From Dethiobacter sp. (GTDB lineage Bacteria; Bacillota; Dethiobacteria; Dethiobacterales; Dethiobacteraceae): DNA of 64,000 nt. The DNA lies in contig DYEY01000018.1 in the NCBI GenBank assembly GCA_020725465.1, positions 1-64,000 on the forward strand, in the 5' to 3' direction. The notes below the pieces were generated by a model that saw only the letters and a program-made list of their open reading frames with translations, did not search any database and was not told the origin of the DNA. The position numbers and the translations under genes are program-made. Shown here piece by piece: positions 1 to 8,999 of this stretch (position 1 is its first letter; the number at the start of each line of letters is the position of its first letter).

Positions 1-21
1 AATCGCCGGAACTTCGGCCGC

Positions 22-135
22 GTTTCAGTCCCCTATTCATCGGGGATTTTTCTGTAACTGAAAATCATTAACGCGCTGGGAACCAACAGCATACAAGTTT
101 CAGTCCCCTATTCATCGGGGATTTTTCTGTAACTG
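22..135. CRISPR. End of a CRISPR array: two repeats and one spacer
   Basis: Two identical 39-nt repeats lie at 22-60 and 97-135. Each starts GTTTCAGTCCCC, has a CCCC/GGGG stem, and ends TCTGTAACTG. They are separated by a 36-nt unique spacer (61-96). The first 21 bases look like the end of another spacer, so the array continues off the left edge. Both repeats are followed by A, so the true unit could be 40 nt. The array sits 121 bp from the end of csa1, the last gene of the adaptation module. No degenerate repeat is visible here, so the sequence does not show whether this is the leader end or the trailer end. Confidence 0.9.
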
Positions 136-256
136 ACCGACAAAGCAAGGCAAAAGGTCCATAAACACTGCATTTGTTAAATGCTTAGCACAATGGGAAG
201 TTTGAAAATTTTCGAAGATATATTTTTTGTTTAGAAAGTGGGGATATCTGCGAAAA
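136..256. other. AT-rich spacer between CRISPR array and csa1
   Basis: This AT-rich stretch contains no gene. It could be the array leader, which would place new spacers next to position 135, or simply the downstream flank of both array and cas operon. I see no convincing promoter pair. Direction of the array is therefore unresolved. Confidence 0.4.
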
Positions 257-1168
257 TCAACTGCAGTGAGCGAAGTATGGGCAGTCTTCGGCGCAGCTGG
301 GTGATATTCCTGGATCAATTTCATCATAGACCATCCTCATTTTTTCATCACGTTCTTCTATAAACCATTGTCGGAGTTCATCATTAATAATATGAAAGTC
401 TTTATGGATGTGCATACGGTTGTTTTTAAACTCACAGTAAACTATACAACCTATATTTATAGGATACTCATAAATGGCTTCCATTACAAGAGCATAACCG
501 GTGGTGGTGAGACGGTGAAAATTTTGAGGGGCGCCAAATTTTAAGTCCAGTAGCATGGGTTCAGAGTATACGAAAGCGTCAGCGCTTAAATTTGGGCTTA
601 AGCCAAGAAACGTGCCGTCCAACTTTTGTTCAAGAACAAAAGGCACTACCTGTGCAGCCAGGGAATCTTCTCCAATGTAAGGTTGGCGGGATAGGATATC
701 ATGAAGCCGGGAGGAAATAAGGTAATGTTTATAGTTATAAAGCTGCTCTGTATATGAAAGAATTTCCGGAATGCTATCTTTAAGGGCTTCAGCACGGGTG
801 AGATATTCCTGTCGAATACCAGCAAGCTCTGCAATAATTTTTCCCGGCTCTGAGGGTCCGTAGTGGTAGATTAGTTTCTTAGTACAGATGAGAATGGATA
901 CCACCAGTTTATGAAAAAGAGAACCCAGCTGCATAGCCTTATTTGGCACAGCCTTTTTCTTTTCCACACGGTTTAGGAAAACGTCCCGCCCACTTTGGCA
1001 ATACTTCCCGGCAATTTGGTAAAGTGGCAGACGCACATCATATATTGGCTCAAGGGGCGGTTGATGCCAGCTCCAACCACGCAGTTCTTCTGCCACACCA
1101 ATTTCACGGGACTTGGGAAGAAGCCCTTTTAGTAATTTTTTTCTTTCATCTTCATTCATAAAATACAT
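257..1168 (-). CDS. csa1: Csa1/Cas4-1 family RecB-like nuclease of CRISPR adaptation
   Basis: Predicted 303 aa. It belongs to the Cas4-like Csa1 family (PD-(D/E)XK, RecB-type), which trims prespacers and helps select PAM and orientation with Cas1-Cas2. The N-terminal signature around YCQSGRDVF, a nuclease core with GSLFHKLV and LLDLKFG (the D-x-K catalytic pair), and a C-terminal cysteine cluster CAEDCPYFAHC fit an iron-sulfur nuclease. I chose ATG at 1168 because it follows a GGAG site that overlaps the cas4 stop; an upstream in-frame start at 1237 would sit inside cas4. It is the last gene of cas1-cas2-cas4-csa1. Having both Csa1 and a canonical Cas4 resembles archaeal loci with two Cas4 proteins. 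Confidence 0.85.
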   Translation of the reverse strand: MYFMNEDERKKLLKGLLPKSREIGVAEELRGWSWHQPPLEPIYDVRLPLYQIAGKYCQSGRDVFLNRVEKKKAVPNKAMQLGSLFHKLVVSILICTKKLIYHYGPSEPGKIIAELAGIRQEYLTRAEALKDSIPEILSYTEQLYNYKHYLISSRLHDILSRQPYIGEDSLAAQVVPFVLEQKLDGTFLGLSPNLSADAFVYSEPMLLDLKFGAPQNFHRLTTTGYALVMEAIYEYPINIGCIVYCEFKNNRMHIHKDFHIINDELRQWFIEERDEKMRMVYDEIDPGISPSCAEDCPYFAHCS

Positions 1169-1172
1169 TTTA

Positions 1173-1751
1173 TCACTCCAAATCGGCACAATAATTGCGA
1201 AATTCACAATCTGTGCACCGTTGCTTCGAACGGACATAGCCTGGTATTTTTTCGCTTTTTGCTATGGCACGGATAGCATTGAGTGTTTTTTTGATATGGT
1301 CCCTCATGCTGGCAGTGATTTCCACCATAACAGCAGATTTGGCTGGAATAAGGTAAATAAAGCCATACCGAACAGGCCTGTGGTATTTTTCTTCCAGTAG
1401 CATGGCATATGCTGCCAGTTGGTATTTCTGATGGAGCCCCTTTTTGTTGATGCTGTGCTTAAAATCGACGGGATATACTTCGCCTTTGGAGGTGGTTATC
1501 ATCATATCCAGAATACCGTGAAGCCCAAGGCGTTCAGATTCCAGCAAAACCTGGAAAGTGCGTTCGCCCTCCAGAACACCATAGGCTTTAAACCCTCTCC
1601 TCTTTTCCAGTCTCTGGATTTCCATATGCTCTATTGCGCCGTATTGCATTTTACGGGTAACACGGCGGGGTACTGGCATAGCGTAGTAGTAATAAAGAAT
1701 GCGGGGGCAATATATATATTGTTTTATATCTGAAACACGTAAAGAAATCAT
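1173..1751 (-). CDS. cas4: Cas4 exonuclease of CRISPR adaptation
   Basis: 192 aa, normal Cas4 length. Cas4 is an iron-sulfur PD-(D/E)XK nuclease that processes prespacer ends before Cas1-Cas2 integration. Visible signatures are an early cysteine (YIYCPRILYYYY), the catalytic GILDMMI and VYPVDFKHS segments (D...D-x-K), the QLAAYAMLLEE helix, and three C-terminal cysteines (RCTDCEFRNYC) that with the first cysteine would hold the cluster. The ATG overlaps the cas2 stop as ATGA, indicating translational coupling. csa1 follows 4 bp after the stop. Confidence 0.95.
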   Translation of the reverse strand: MISLRVSDIKQYIYCPRILYYYYAMPVPRRVTRKMQYGAIEHMEIQRLEKRRGFKAYGVLEGERTFQVLLESERLGLHGILDMMITTSKGEVYPVDFKHSINKKGLHQKYQLAAYAMLLEEKYHRPVRYGFIYLIPAKSAVMVEITASMRDHIKKTLNAIRAIAKSEKIPGYVRSKQRCTDCEFRNYCADLE

Positions 1752-2017
1752 TTTTCTGATTCTTCTTTAGAGCTTTGATTTATAATCTCGGTGCGTAATC
1801 TCAGATCTTTGTCGCAGAAAGGGTAAATCTGGATGTTGCCCTTTTTCCTGCCCAGAGTACGGCGTAGACGTTGGTGCAATTCCTCTCGGCGGTTATGGTT
1901 GATATCGCCCAAGAAGGCACTGTATTGTATACGCTCCAGTCCATAATCTTTACAGGCTTCGCCAATCCTGTTCCTGATCTTGTCGTCGGGAATATCAAAA
2001 ATAACCAAGGTTTTCAT
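1748..2017 (-). CDS. cas2: Cas2, structural partner of the Cas1 integrase
   Basis: 89 aa from the ATG at 2017, which overlaps the cas1 stop as TAATG. The family usually begins MKTLVIxDIPDD, as here, so this start is preferred over the ATG two codons upstream. Cas2 forms the dimer bridging two Cas1 dimers during spacer integration. The beta1 strand with FDIPDD carries the conserved aspartate, and the ferredoxin-like fold pattern is complete to about residue 80. It is translationally coupled to cas1 and cas4. Confidence 0.95.
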   Translation of the reverse strand: MKTLVIFDIPDDKIRNRIGEACKDYGLERIQYSAFLGDINHNRREELHQRLRRTLGRKKGNIQIYPFCDKDLRLRTEIINQSSKEESEK

Positions 2018-3024
2018 TACCATCCCCCCACGAAGGGCCGGTACTTACCTTCACCCCGTACATAAGAAGCAATGTTCCTGGCCTGCCGTTGTATAATCGT
2101 GGAGAGGCGACATTTCTTGCCATCAAAATTTTCAGTGGAATCAATTCTCTGCAGGACTTTGTCCGCAAGTAACTTCCTTGTCTCCGCTGAAAGCTTACCA
2201 TCCTCCATATCCGGCTTATATCCTTTACTGAACATGGCAATTACTGTCCTATCCACTACGGGTTGCCGGAATTCTTCAATCAGGTCAAGTACCAGTGAAG
2301 GCTTGCCCGGCCTGTCCACATGCATAAAACCGGCAAAAGGCTCAAGTCCGGCAAGAGTAATGGCACTCCAAACCTGGGAATAAAGAATGCCATATCCGTA
2401 ATTTAGCATAGCATTAAAAGAATCTGAGGCTCCTCTGTGTTCCCGGCCGGGAAACTCCGTCTTCCCCTCCAGAAGCATCGCGACTTGGTCCCAGTAAATA
2501 GCGGAAGCCCTGCCTTCCACAGAAAGGAACTGACCTCTGAGTTCATCAATATTTGCTCCGTGGAATTTGTCCAGCTCGCCCAGAATTCCCTCCATTTTTT
2601 TAACGGCAGCCATAATTTGCTCATAAGTATCTCTTTTGGCTTCCTTGCGGTGTTTGGAAAAATACTTCAGCGTATTAACCTGGTTTTTTATCTTTCCGGT
2701 GACAAAAGCCTTGGCCAAAGTCACCCCTCTTTGGTCCAGATAAGCCATAAGCTGCTCACGTCTGGTCTGAACGGTGGCCGACAGATGAGGAGAGGTGATT
2801 TTGGCGTACGGGTAACCAGAGCCAGAAAGAAAATTAATCTGAACACCATGTTCAACGCACATACGAATAACATCACTGGACAAAGAAGCGCCAGAGGTGG
2901 ATACTGTAACCTGCGTAAGATCAAAAAAGGGTATTTCCTGGACCACTTTGCCGTTTTCCTTAACTACAAGACGTTCGCTCTTCTTGCCCAGGAAAGAGCC
3001 GTAATTGTTGATAACGAGGTTCAT
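2017..3024 (-). CDS. cas1: Cas1 CRISPR integrase
   Basis: 335 aa. Metal-dependent integrase that inserts prespacers into the array as a Cas1-Cas2 complex. The likely metal ligands are E170 (SVEGRAS), H235 (GFMHVDR) and E250 (DLIEEFR), placed as in active Cas1 proteins. I chose ATG at 3024, which lies 8 nt after GGGAG; a TTG two codons earlier is too close to that site. It is the first gene of the adaptation module, separated from cas3 by 151 bp holding a perfect inverted repeat, so it probably has its own promoter. Confidence 0.96.
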   Translation of the reverse strand: MNLVINNYGSFLGKKSERLVVKENGKVVQEIPFFDLTQVTVSTSGASLSSDVIRMCVEHGVQINFLSGSGYPYAKITSPHLSATVQTRREQLMAYLDQRGVTLAKAFVTGKIKNQVNTLKYFSKHRKEAKRDTYEQIMAAVKKMEGILGELDKFHGANIDELRGQFLSVEGRASAIYWDQVAMLLEGKTEFPGREHRGASDSFNAMLNYGYGILYSQVWSAITLAGLEPFAGFMHVDRPGKPSLVLDLIEEFRQPVVDRTVIAMFSKGYKPDMEDGKLSAETRKLLADKVLQRIDSTENFDGKKCRLSTIIQRQARNIASYVRGEGKYRPFVGGW

Positions 3025-3036
3025 AAACAAAACTCC

Positions 3037-3121
3037 CTTAAGTGGGTTTGTATTTATTAATCGGATATATTTTGCAATTATTTAGACTTTGTAACAATAA
3101 TGTTATTATTTCCCACTTAAG
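3037..3121 (-). promoter_or_regulatory. Inverted repeat in the cas1 leader region
   Basis: CTTAAGTGGG at 3037-3046 and its exact complement CCCACTTAAG at 3112-3121 flank an AT-rich 65-nt segment. Read on the minus strand, the distal arm runs straight into the AAGGGAG Shine-Dalgarno site of cas1. Base pairing in RNA could mask that site, or the arms could be two half-sites for a DNA-binding repressor. The AT-rich interior probably also contains the cas1 promoter. Confidence 0.5.
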
Positions 3122-3175
3122 TTTTTTATGATTCTCTTCGCAGTTTAGAAAAATAGCCCGCAAATTTTAAGACTG

Positions 3176-5473
3176 CTAAATATCCAAATTTAATATGTCT
3201 TTATTTAGTTGCAGACCATTTGTTTTATCGTAAGGAACTTCTGCCAGCCATATATTTTCAGCTCTTTTCAATCTGTTTTCTCTGAGGAGACGCATAAACT
3301 GACTTTGGCTGATAGAAACCAGTAATTCAGGAGCTAATAAAGGATCTTGTTTTAATGCCTTCTTGTAATCATCTTCCAGTGCCACTGGCAATACTTCTCT
3401 TCCTTCAAACATTTTTTCAAATAAATCTTCAAGCCGGTCATCACTTTCAAAGGGAAATAACCCAGAAAGCACCATGCGTTTGAACTCATTTGCAGCCTTA
3501 CTGACTTCAGAATACCACCAGTCGCCAATATCTCCACTATAGACAGCATCAAGCATACTCTGAATCTTATCCTCAGCTATTGGCATTTCGTTAAAGACAT
3601 GAAGCTCCTCAATGGCACGCTCTACAAAAAAACTTCTGTATACCGGGCTTTTTTCGGGAATTTTTTTTGATATGATTACCTCTCTTAGGGCATGCCTCCT
3701 GCCGCGGTTAACTCTGCCAAATCGCTGTAGCAAAGCTTCTATAGGAGCCGGGTCGGAGTAAAGAACATCAAAATCAACGTCAAGGCTGACTTCAACTACC
3801 TGAGTTGCCACCAACACAAAAGGCGTTCTTTGCATTAATGCAGTCGCTGCTTTATTTAACAACTTTTGTTCCTTTTCGAACCGGTGCCGCGGGCAAAACT
3901 TGCCATGTAGTAACTCTATGCAGACTTTTTGACCAATCAATGGCTCCAATCGAGCAATAATTTCCTGGGCCCTGGCCACCGTAGTGGCAACCACCAGCAC
4001 AGAAAGGCCTTTTTCCACCTGCTCAGTTATCTCTTTCGCTATTTCAGGTGAAGTAAGTTCATGGTCAGTTAGGCGTAATCTGTGGCGACGGAACATGTCG
4101 TAGCTTTCTTTTGTAGCAGTAACAACCGTCTTGCAATGAAGCAACTCTTTAATAAGATTGAGCAGAACTGTTGGCAGGGTCGCCGACATTATCAATACAT
4201 TAACGTTCATGTCTTCAACAAAGTGTTGCAGCGTGGCCAGAATCATGCCCAGTCGGTGCGGTTCATAGGCATGTATTTCATCAAAAACCATTTTGGCTCC
4301 GAAACAATCCGTCCACATTGCCTCATGTCCCTTTAGTTGGAAAGCACCTCTTAAAAGCTGATAAGGAGTTAAAACCCGAATCGGTGAGACATGCAAACGG
4401 CCTAAATTTACCTCACGCATCGATAATGCCCTGGCATCAGCAGGAAGGTATTCTCTGTCAAGCAATTGGCGATACAAAGCTATTAAAGCGCGGGAGTGCT
4501 GAAGAACCACATTTTCATGCCCGAATCTTGCACCTATTCTTGCCCTCATGGCGTTTAAGCTTGCCTGGTAAGGTAGTACATAAAACAATGGCGATTTCTC
4601 ACGCCCACCACAGGCATTGCGTGCTGCCCAAAGCAAAGCGGCCTCTGTTTTACCGCTCCCGGTTGGCGCTGTAAGCACACAGCTACCGTAAACTTCCAGC
4701 ATACGTTTCTGATGCATAAAAGCAGGATTCCAGGCTCCATCAGGGGCAGGAAGATTTAATAATGTTGCCGTTGCCGCAGGGTCTTGCAAAAGAGGCATAT
4801 CCTTGAACTCTTCCCAGGCAGAGCCAGCATGATCAGCCATAATTACCAGGCCCCGCAAGAAGCGGGCAGCCATTACTGGTGGCGAATTGAATGTGTCGTT
4901 TTTAATTTTTTTATTTAGCTGCAAAAATTCATTTAGAGCTTTTCTGGCAGCAAGAACGAACTCCTTTTTCCGGTCAGGCCCAGGAAATGACGTAAAGTTT
5001 TTTAATCTTTTCCTATCCACCAAAGAACAGGAGAAAGCCAGTGGCATTAATACAGTTTCAGCCAACATCGTAGCCGTTTTGAAAAAATCCTCATCTAAGA
5101 GATCTGAAAGCTTTTCAAGAGCATCAGGTAATGGGGGATACAACCACGGGGATGGGCCGGGATATTCTTTGTCTATATCTGAAATATCCTTATGATGGGA
5201 CAACACCGCCGATGCAATCCAGGGGAGGTCTTCGTCAATAACGAAAAAAGGCAAAAACCCAGCTGAAAAAATCTCATGCCGATAAGAAAACCTGGGCCCT
5301 TCTTTAAGCATGTTCTGAAAACCCTGAATGCATTTACCCGAATCGTGAAATATTACTGCCATCGCAACAAGATGCCAAAAATTTTCCATATTTACCTGAC
5401 TACTTATCAACGGCATGCGCTGCCTCAGTTGCTCTATGTTTCGTAAAACCCTTTCTGTATGATCTGCCAGCAA
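3176..5473 (-). CDS. cas3: Cas3 helicase-nuclease (HD fused to SF2 helicase), type I
   Basis: 765 aa from the TTG at 5473. Cas3 is recruited by Cascade to unwind and degrade target DNA. The N-terminal HD nuclease domain has HTERV at residues 5-9 and FHDSGK with H43-D44. The helicase has Walker A APTGSGKTEAALL near residue 270, the DEIH box (FDEIHAYEP), motif III SATLP, and motif VI QRFGRVNR. The start is uncertain: translating upstream in frame gives KIFAKSGRSGQKELLADHT, which matches the conserved Cas3 N-terminus, yet the open frame back to the stop offers only ATA codons (5515, 5509) and the TTG. The gene follows cas5 by 48 bp and ends the effector operon. Confidence 0.93.
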   Translation of the reverse strand: MLADHTERVLRNIEQLRQRMPLISSQVNMENFWHLVAMAVIFHDSGKCIQGFQNMLKEGPRFSYRHEIFSAGFLPFFVIDEDLPWIASAVLSHHKDISDIDKEYPGPSPWLYPPLPDALEKLSDLLDEDFFKTATMLAETVLMPLAFSCSLVDRKRLKNFTSFPGPDRKKEFVLAARKALNEFLQLNKKIKNDTFNSPPVMAARFLRGLVIMADHAGSAWEEFKDMPLLQDPAATATLLNLPAPDGAWNPAFMHQKRMLEVYGSCVLTAPTGSGKTEAALLWAARNACGGREKSPLFYVLPYQASLNAMRARIGARFGHENVVLQHSRALIALYRQLLDREYLPADARALSMREVNLGRLHVSPIRVLTPYQLLRGAFQLKGHEAMWTDCFGAKMVFDEIHAYEPHRLGMILATLQHFVEDMNVNVLIMSATLPTVLLNLIKELLHCKTVVTATKESYDMFRRHRLRLTDHELTSPEIAKEITEQVEKGLSVLVVATTVARAQEIIARLEPLIGQKVCIELLHGKFCPRHRFEKEQKLLNKAATALMQRTPFVLVATQVVEVSLDVDFDVLYSDPAPIEALLQRFGRVNRGRRHALREVIISKKIPEKSPVYRSFFVERAIEELHVFNEMPIAEDKIQSMLDAVYSGDIGDWWYSEVSKAANEFKRMVLSGLFPFESDDRLEDLFEKMFEGREVLPVALEDDYKKALKQDPLLAPELLVSISQSQFMRLLRENRLKRAENIWLAEVPYDKTNGLQLNKDILNLDI

Positions 5474-5521
5474 CTCTTTTTGCCCCGAGCGCCCGCTTTT
5501 GGCAAATATTTTATTCAGAGC

Positions 5522-6295
5522 TCATATTACCTCCCCTTGAAAAGAGTGGAGGACAACGCCCCTGAACACTCCTTCAATTTCAGGAGAACCAGGATCAACC
5601 AGCCATTTTCTGGGCATCCCTATTTCCAGCATCCGGGGAAGTGAACCTGAAACATTTCCTGCAAATATTCGCTCATGTAATATTACGTAACGCTCAAACG
5701 TTGGCTCCCTCTCAGGAGGAGGCGTGATGAAACGCGGCATAAGTGCAGTAACTCCCTGGGCTGTGAACTTTCTGTACGAAAAAGGAAGCAAAGTATGTTC
5801 CAGGTATGTCCCATCAGATTCCGTCAGCTCAATTTCTTCTACTCCCGATATTTTTGCCAAGTCCTGAGAACGACCAAGGTTAACACAAAATACCGGTTCC
5901 CTGAAAGCTTCCCCCAGCTCAGCTGGTGCCAGGTAAAGTGTCATTTGGCAGTTGTAAAGGAAATCACGCAAGTGCGGCTGTACGATACCAGCAATAGAGA
6001 CTCTGTGTTTTTCTCCGTTAGATATAAAAAAGTTGTCTCTTTTTGCATCAGGTCTTTTTGCATCAGGTATTGATACAATGTGCTGGTATTCCAGGTCACT
6101 GCCTTTGGCCTCAAAACAGAAGTTATAAGCAAACCTGATGCCGGAAGGATCTAACCATTCACCGACGGCACTGGCTATATGGCCGTAAACGGTCGAAGGG
6201 GGCGGCATATCAAAAGTGATCTGCCGGCCGATCAGAAAGTGTGGATAACGGAAAGAAACTACCGGAGCCTCAATAAAAATCTTTGCAGCTTTCAC
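5522..6295 (-). CDS. cas5t: Cas5 subunit of the type I-B (Tneap-type) Cascade
   Basis: 257 aa. Cas5 is the RAMP-fold subunit that holds the 5' handle of the crRNA. The N-terminal strand (EAPVVSFRYPHF) is followed by the family turn with PPPSTVYGHIASA near residues 31-43. The size fits Cas5t. The GTG start overlaps the cas7 stop as GTGA, so the two are translationally coupled. Neighbours cst1, cst2 and cas3 define the Tneap branch of subtype I-B. Confidence 0.9.
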   Translation of the reverse strand: MKAAKIFIEAPVVSFRYPHFLIGRQITFDMPPPSTVYGHIASAVGEWLDPSGIRFAYNFCFEAKGSDLEYQHIVSIPDAKRPDAKRDNFFISNGEKHRVSIAGIVQPHLRDFLYNCQMTLYLAPAELGEAFREPVFCVNLGRSQDLAKISGVEEIELTESDGTYLEHTLLPFSYRKFTAQGVTALMPRFITPPPEREPTFERYVILHERIFAGNVSGSLPRMLEIGMPRKWLVDPGSPEIEGVFRGVVLHSFQGEVI

Positions 6296-7356
6296 TCATA
6301 CCACCCGCGGTTGGCAACATCAGTCAAATCAATCGCCATCTGTTCTGCTAAAACCTTAGGATGGCCGAATTTTATTTTTGTCTTTAATTTACACGCTTCC
6401 ACCGCTTTTTCTGCTATTTCCCGTTCTTCATCTAGGAATCCGCGAGCCCAACCGAAGTAAATATTCGATAAAAAATCCTCTGCATAAACACTGGTTATTT
6501 CTGCAAAAGCTTCCTGGTTGAACTCGGTCCGGTGAGTTTTTGACGCCCTGAACATCCTGTAAAAAGGATGGTTGCCGTTCTTTGTCACTGCCAAAACCAA
6601 TAAAGCCGGTGTAAGGTCTGTGTAGTGCAGGGTCTGCTTTGCTCCTCCACTAATGTTGGCCAGAGCCTTTACAAGTGCCGACACCCTTTCACTGCGCTTA
6701 CTGAATGGCAACCGCCATGCTTTCTGTTTCCTTACCGTTATTTCCTCGCAGCCTTTTTTCTGTGCTTCCTCACGCCTGTATTTGTCAAAATTTTTATACC
6801 CTACACGCTCTGTATCAAAGAAAGTACCGGCACAGGTCAGGTCCAGTGATATGAGCCCTTGGAGGTGCGCCCGGTAGAACTCATGTTCATGGGGAACAGG
6901 ATCGCCATCCTGCCTGGACATAGTACCAAAATCACTTATAACTTGGGTAGGCGCAACAGAAACCAAGGTGCTTACACGGAAAGGGGAAACACGGGTTATT
7001 TCGCGGTCTTTTTCCAGTTGAGTAGCCTTTTCGTCCTTGCTTACCTCTTTTTTCTTAGAAGGAGCGCGCATATAACCGAATAAGTCATCATCACAATTAA
7101 TAACCGGATTCGCATCAGAATAGGCAATTTTACCTTCCCTGAAGACAGGAGCAGATATCCAATTTTCATAGTTTTCCAAAGTAGACCTAAGCCAATAGCG
7201 ATATGCTTGAGCGGAAACATAGGGGCGCCACCCATCCGGAGTGCGTATTTTTTTTACAGCAATTGCGTTATCGGTAGAAGCACTTGTATCCGCGCCTGCA
7301 TTGTTCAGCGCCGATGCAGGTGCATCGATAATCAACAGTCCCGTTACAAATGCCAT
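6292..7356 (-). CDS. cst2: Cas7 (Cst2/DevR family), backbone of type I-B Cascade
   Basis: 354 aa. Cas7 polymerises along the crRNA spacer. The N-terminus (GLLIIDAPASALNNAG), the RTPDGWRPYVSAQAYRYWLR segment (arginine-rich RNA-binding strand and helix), and the variable acidic insertion near residues 90-125 match the Cst2/DevR-type Cas7 family. It lies 23 bp after cst1 and is coupled to cas5. No enzymatic residues are expected in this family. Confidence 0.9.
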   Translation of the reverse strand: MAFVTGLLIIDAPASALNNAGADTSASTDNAIAVKKIRTPDGWRPYVSAQAYRYWLRSTLENYENWISAPVFREGKIAYSDANPVINCDDDLFGYMRAPSKKKEVSKDEKATQLEKDREITRVSPFRVSTLVSVAPTQVISDFGTMSRQDGDPVPHEHEFYRAHLQGLISLDLTCAGTFFDTERVGYKNFDKYRREEAQKKGCEEITVRKQKAWRLPFSKRSERVSALVKALANISGGAKQTLHYTDLTPALLVLAVTKNGNHPFYRMFRASKTHRTEFNQEAFAEITSVYAEDFLSNIYFGWARGFLDEEREIAEKAVEACKLKTKIKFGHPKVLAEQMAIDLTDVANRGWYE

Positions 7357-7378
7357 AAATATTTAACCTCCCTAATTT

Positions 7379-8956
7379 TTATCCTGTTTCTTCCTGAGAA
7401 TTTTCCAGCAGCTCCCTGTTGTCTTCTTGGTTAAAGAAGCCACTGTTAAATAACTTTTCCACAATCCTGATAGAAATCAGGTCCCGCACAAGGCTCCAAT
7501 CAAACCTTGCCACAACATGTTCAGCCTCAAAAATATCAAGATATTCCTGCAAGCCAAACAGCAGGTTGTTATGATCCCTGGCTTGGTTTCTCTGGGCTTT
7601 TGTAAGAGCTCTTCTCATCTCCCATGGCTTCTCGGCAAATACTATACCGCGAAATAGGTTTTTGTCATTTTTGCTACTTATATGATCGGCAAGGCGGTCA
7701 GAAAAAAGCCTTACTTTTTCAATATATCGCTCATCCACCCCCATCACCTCCTTTAAAAAAATTTTAGTAAGCGGCCAGTTAACCAGTCCGTCCAGCAGCT
7801 TATTACCAGTTTCCGTCGTATTTTCACCTATTATCTGTAAAAAACGTACAGGCTTGCGCAAAAGGTGCTTTTTGATAAAAAGGGCAGCAGCATCTGCATC
7901 TAAAAAACCATTTTCATACACAGCAAAGAGGTCTGATAAAACGCTGTTACGAGACCTACCCGGACCGGCAGACACACTCTCTACTTTTTTTGTTTTCATA
8001 GATTTATCTATGGTGTCTGAGTCTTCTTTGGCCATGGGAGCCAACCAGCCTTTAGCGACGACTTTACTCCAATGCTCACCCAGTGGGGCTTGGCTAACAA
8101 TACTAAGAAACCTTGTAATCTGCGCCGGTATATGAAAAATGTTAAGTGACGGGCCCTGCCCGGAGTTGCTTAACCAATAGACTGTTATTGAAACAAATTG
8201 ATGAGCAAACTCTGCACTGCGAATGCGCAAAATCTCATTTAAATCTGCAGTAATAAGAGTTTTTGCCCCCTTCGCATCAGGATATTTTGGTCTCTTTTTT
8301 CCGGAGTCCCATGCCCCATGTTCTCTGTCCAAAGCGGGTGAAGGCCCGTCCCGTTCCGGCAGACAACCAGCTTTGGCCAGCCCGATAAGCCTGCGGTTAT
8401 CCCTGAGATAATGCCTGGCAAAGGCGAGTGTCACCTCAGGCAAGTCTGCATGAGCTACCAACAATTTCCCTTCCACACGCCTCCCTCCAAGCGGCAAAGC
8501 CTGCAGAGCCACCAAATAAGGGCCAGAAACAGAAAGAGCTTTCCTCCCTTCTGGGTAAAAATTAATCACATCCTCTCCTGTTAAAAGCGGCATTTGTCTT
8601 CTCTCAATAAAATGAGTGGCAGGCTGACCAGAAAAAACACAGCGATAAGCCTCGCTTGGTACTTCCCCGGCAAATCGATGCGCCCTCAAAACTTTATTCT
8701 CATATTCTCTCTTGGATTTTGCCGAAAACGAAGGATTGTCATAAGCATTCATGGTAAAAACACAAGAATTATAGCTGGTCATTATACCACTGAAATAATA
8801 ATCCGCCATTTCATCCGCTGCCTTATCCAAGTCTTCCAGAGTTAACTCATGGGGCGAATTTTTGCCCACCATTGCGCATAAAGTCGCTATTCCGACATCG
8901 ACCAGGGGATGGCCTGTCCATTCCAGCAACACTTTAGGAGAGACAGAACCAAACAT
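7379..8956 (-). CDS. cst1: Cst1/Cas8-type large subunit of type I-B Cascade
   Basis: 525 aa. In the Tneap-type operon this position encodes Cst1, the Cas8-like large subunit expected to recognise PAM and recruit Cas3. The N-terminus (LLEWTGHPLVDVGIATL) is characteristic of Cst1, and the rest is low-similarity alpha-helical sequence. I chose the ATG at 8956, 8 nt after AAAGGG; a GTG three codons earlier overlaps that site. It follows cas6 by 43 bp. Assignment rests on the N-terminal pattern, length and order between cas6 and cst2. Confidence 0.85.
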   Translation of the reverse strand: MFGSVSPKVLLEWTGHPLVDVGIATLCAMVGKNSPHELTLEDLDKAADEMADYYFSGIMTSYNSCVFTMNAYDNPSFSAKSKREYENKVLRAHRFAGEVPSEAYRCVFSGQPATHFIERRQMPLLTGEDVINFYPEGRKALSVSGPYLVALQALPLGGRRVEGKLLVAHADLPEVTLAFARHYLRDNRRLIGLAKAGCLPERDGPSPALDREHGAWDSGKKRPKYPDAKGAKTLITADLNEILRIRSAEFAHQFVSITVYWLSNSGQGPSLNIFHIPAQITRFLSIVSQAPLGEHWSKVVAKGWLAPMAKEDSDTIDKSMKTKKVESVSAGPGRSRNSVLSDLFAVYENGFLDADAAALFIKKHLLRKPVRFLQIIGENTTETGNKLLDGLVNWPLTKIFLKEVMGVDERYIEKVRLFSDRLADHISSKNDKNLFRGIVFAEKPWEMRRALTKAQRNQARDHNNLLFGLQEYLDIFEAEHVVARFDWSLVRDLISIRIVEKLFNSGFFNQEDNRELLENSQEETG

Positions 8957-8999
8957 TAATTTCACCCTTTCTTACCGGGAAATACCAGTGAAAACTTCT

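Noticed and set aside
112-327. Open frame across the CRISPR end and csa1
   Set aside because: It reads through a repeat and the csa1 3' end; no Shine-Dalgarno site or family match.
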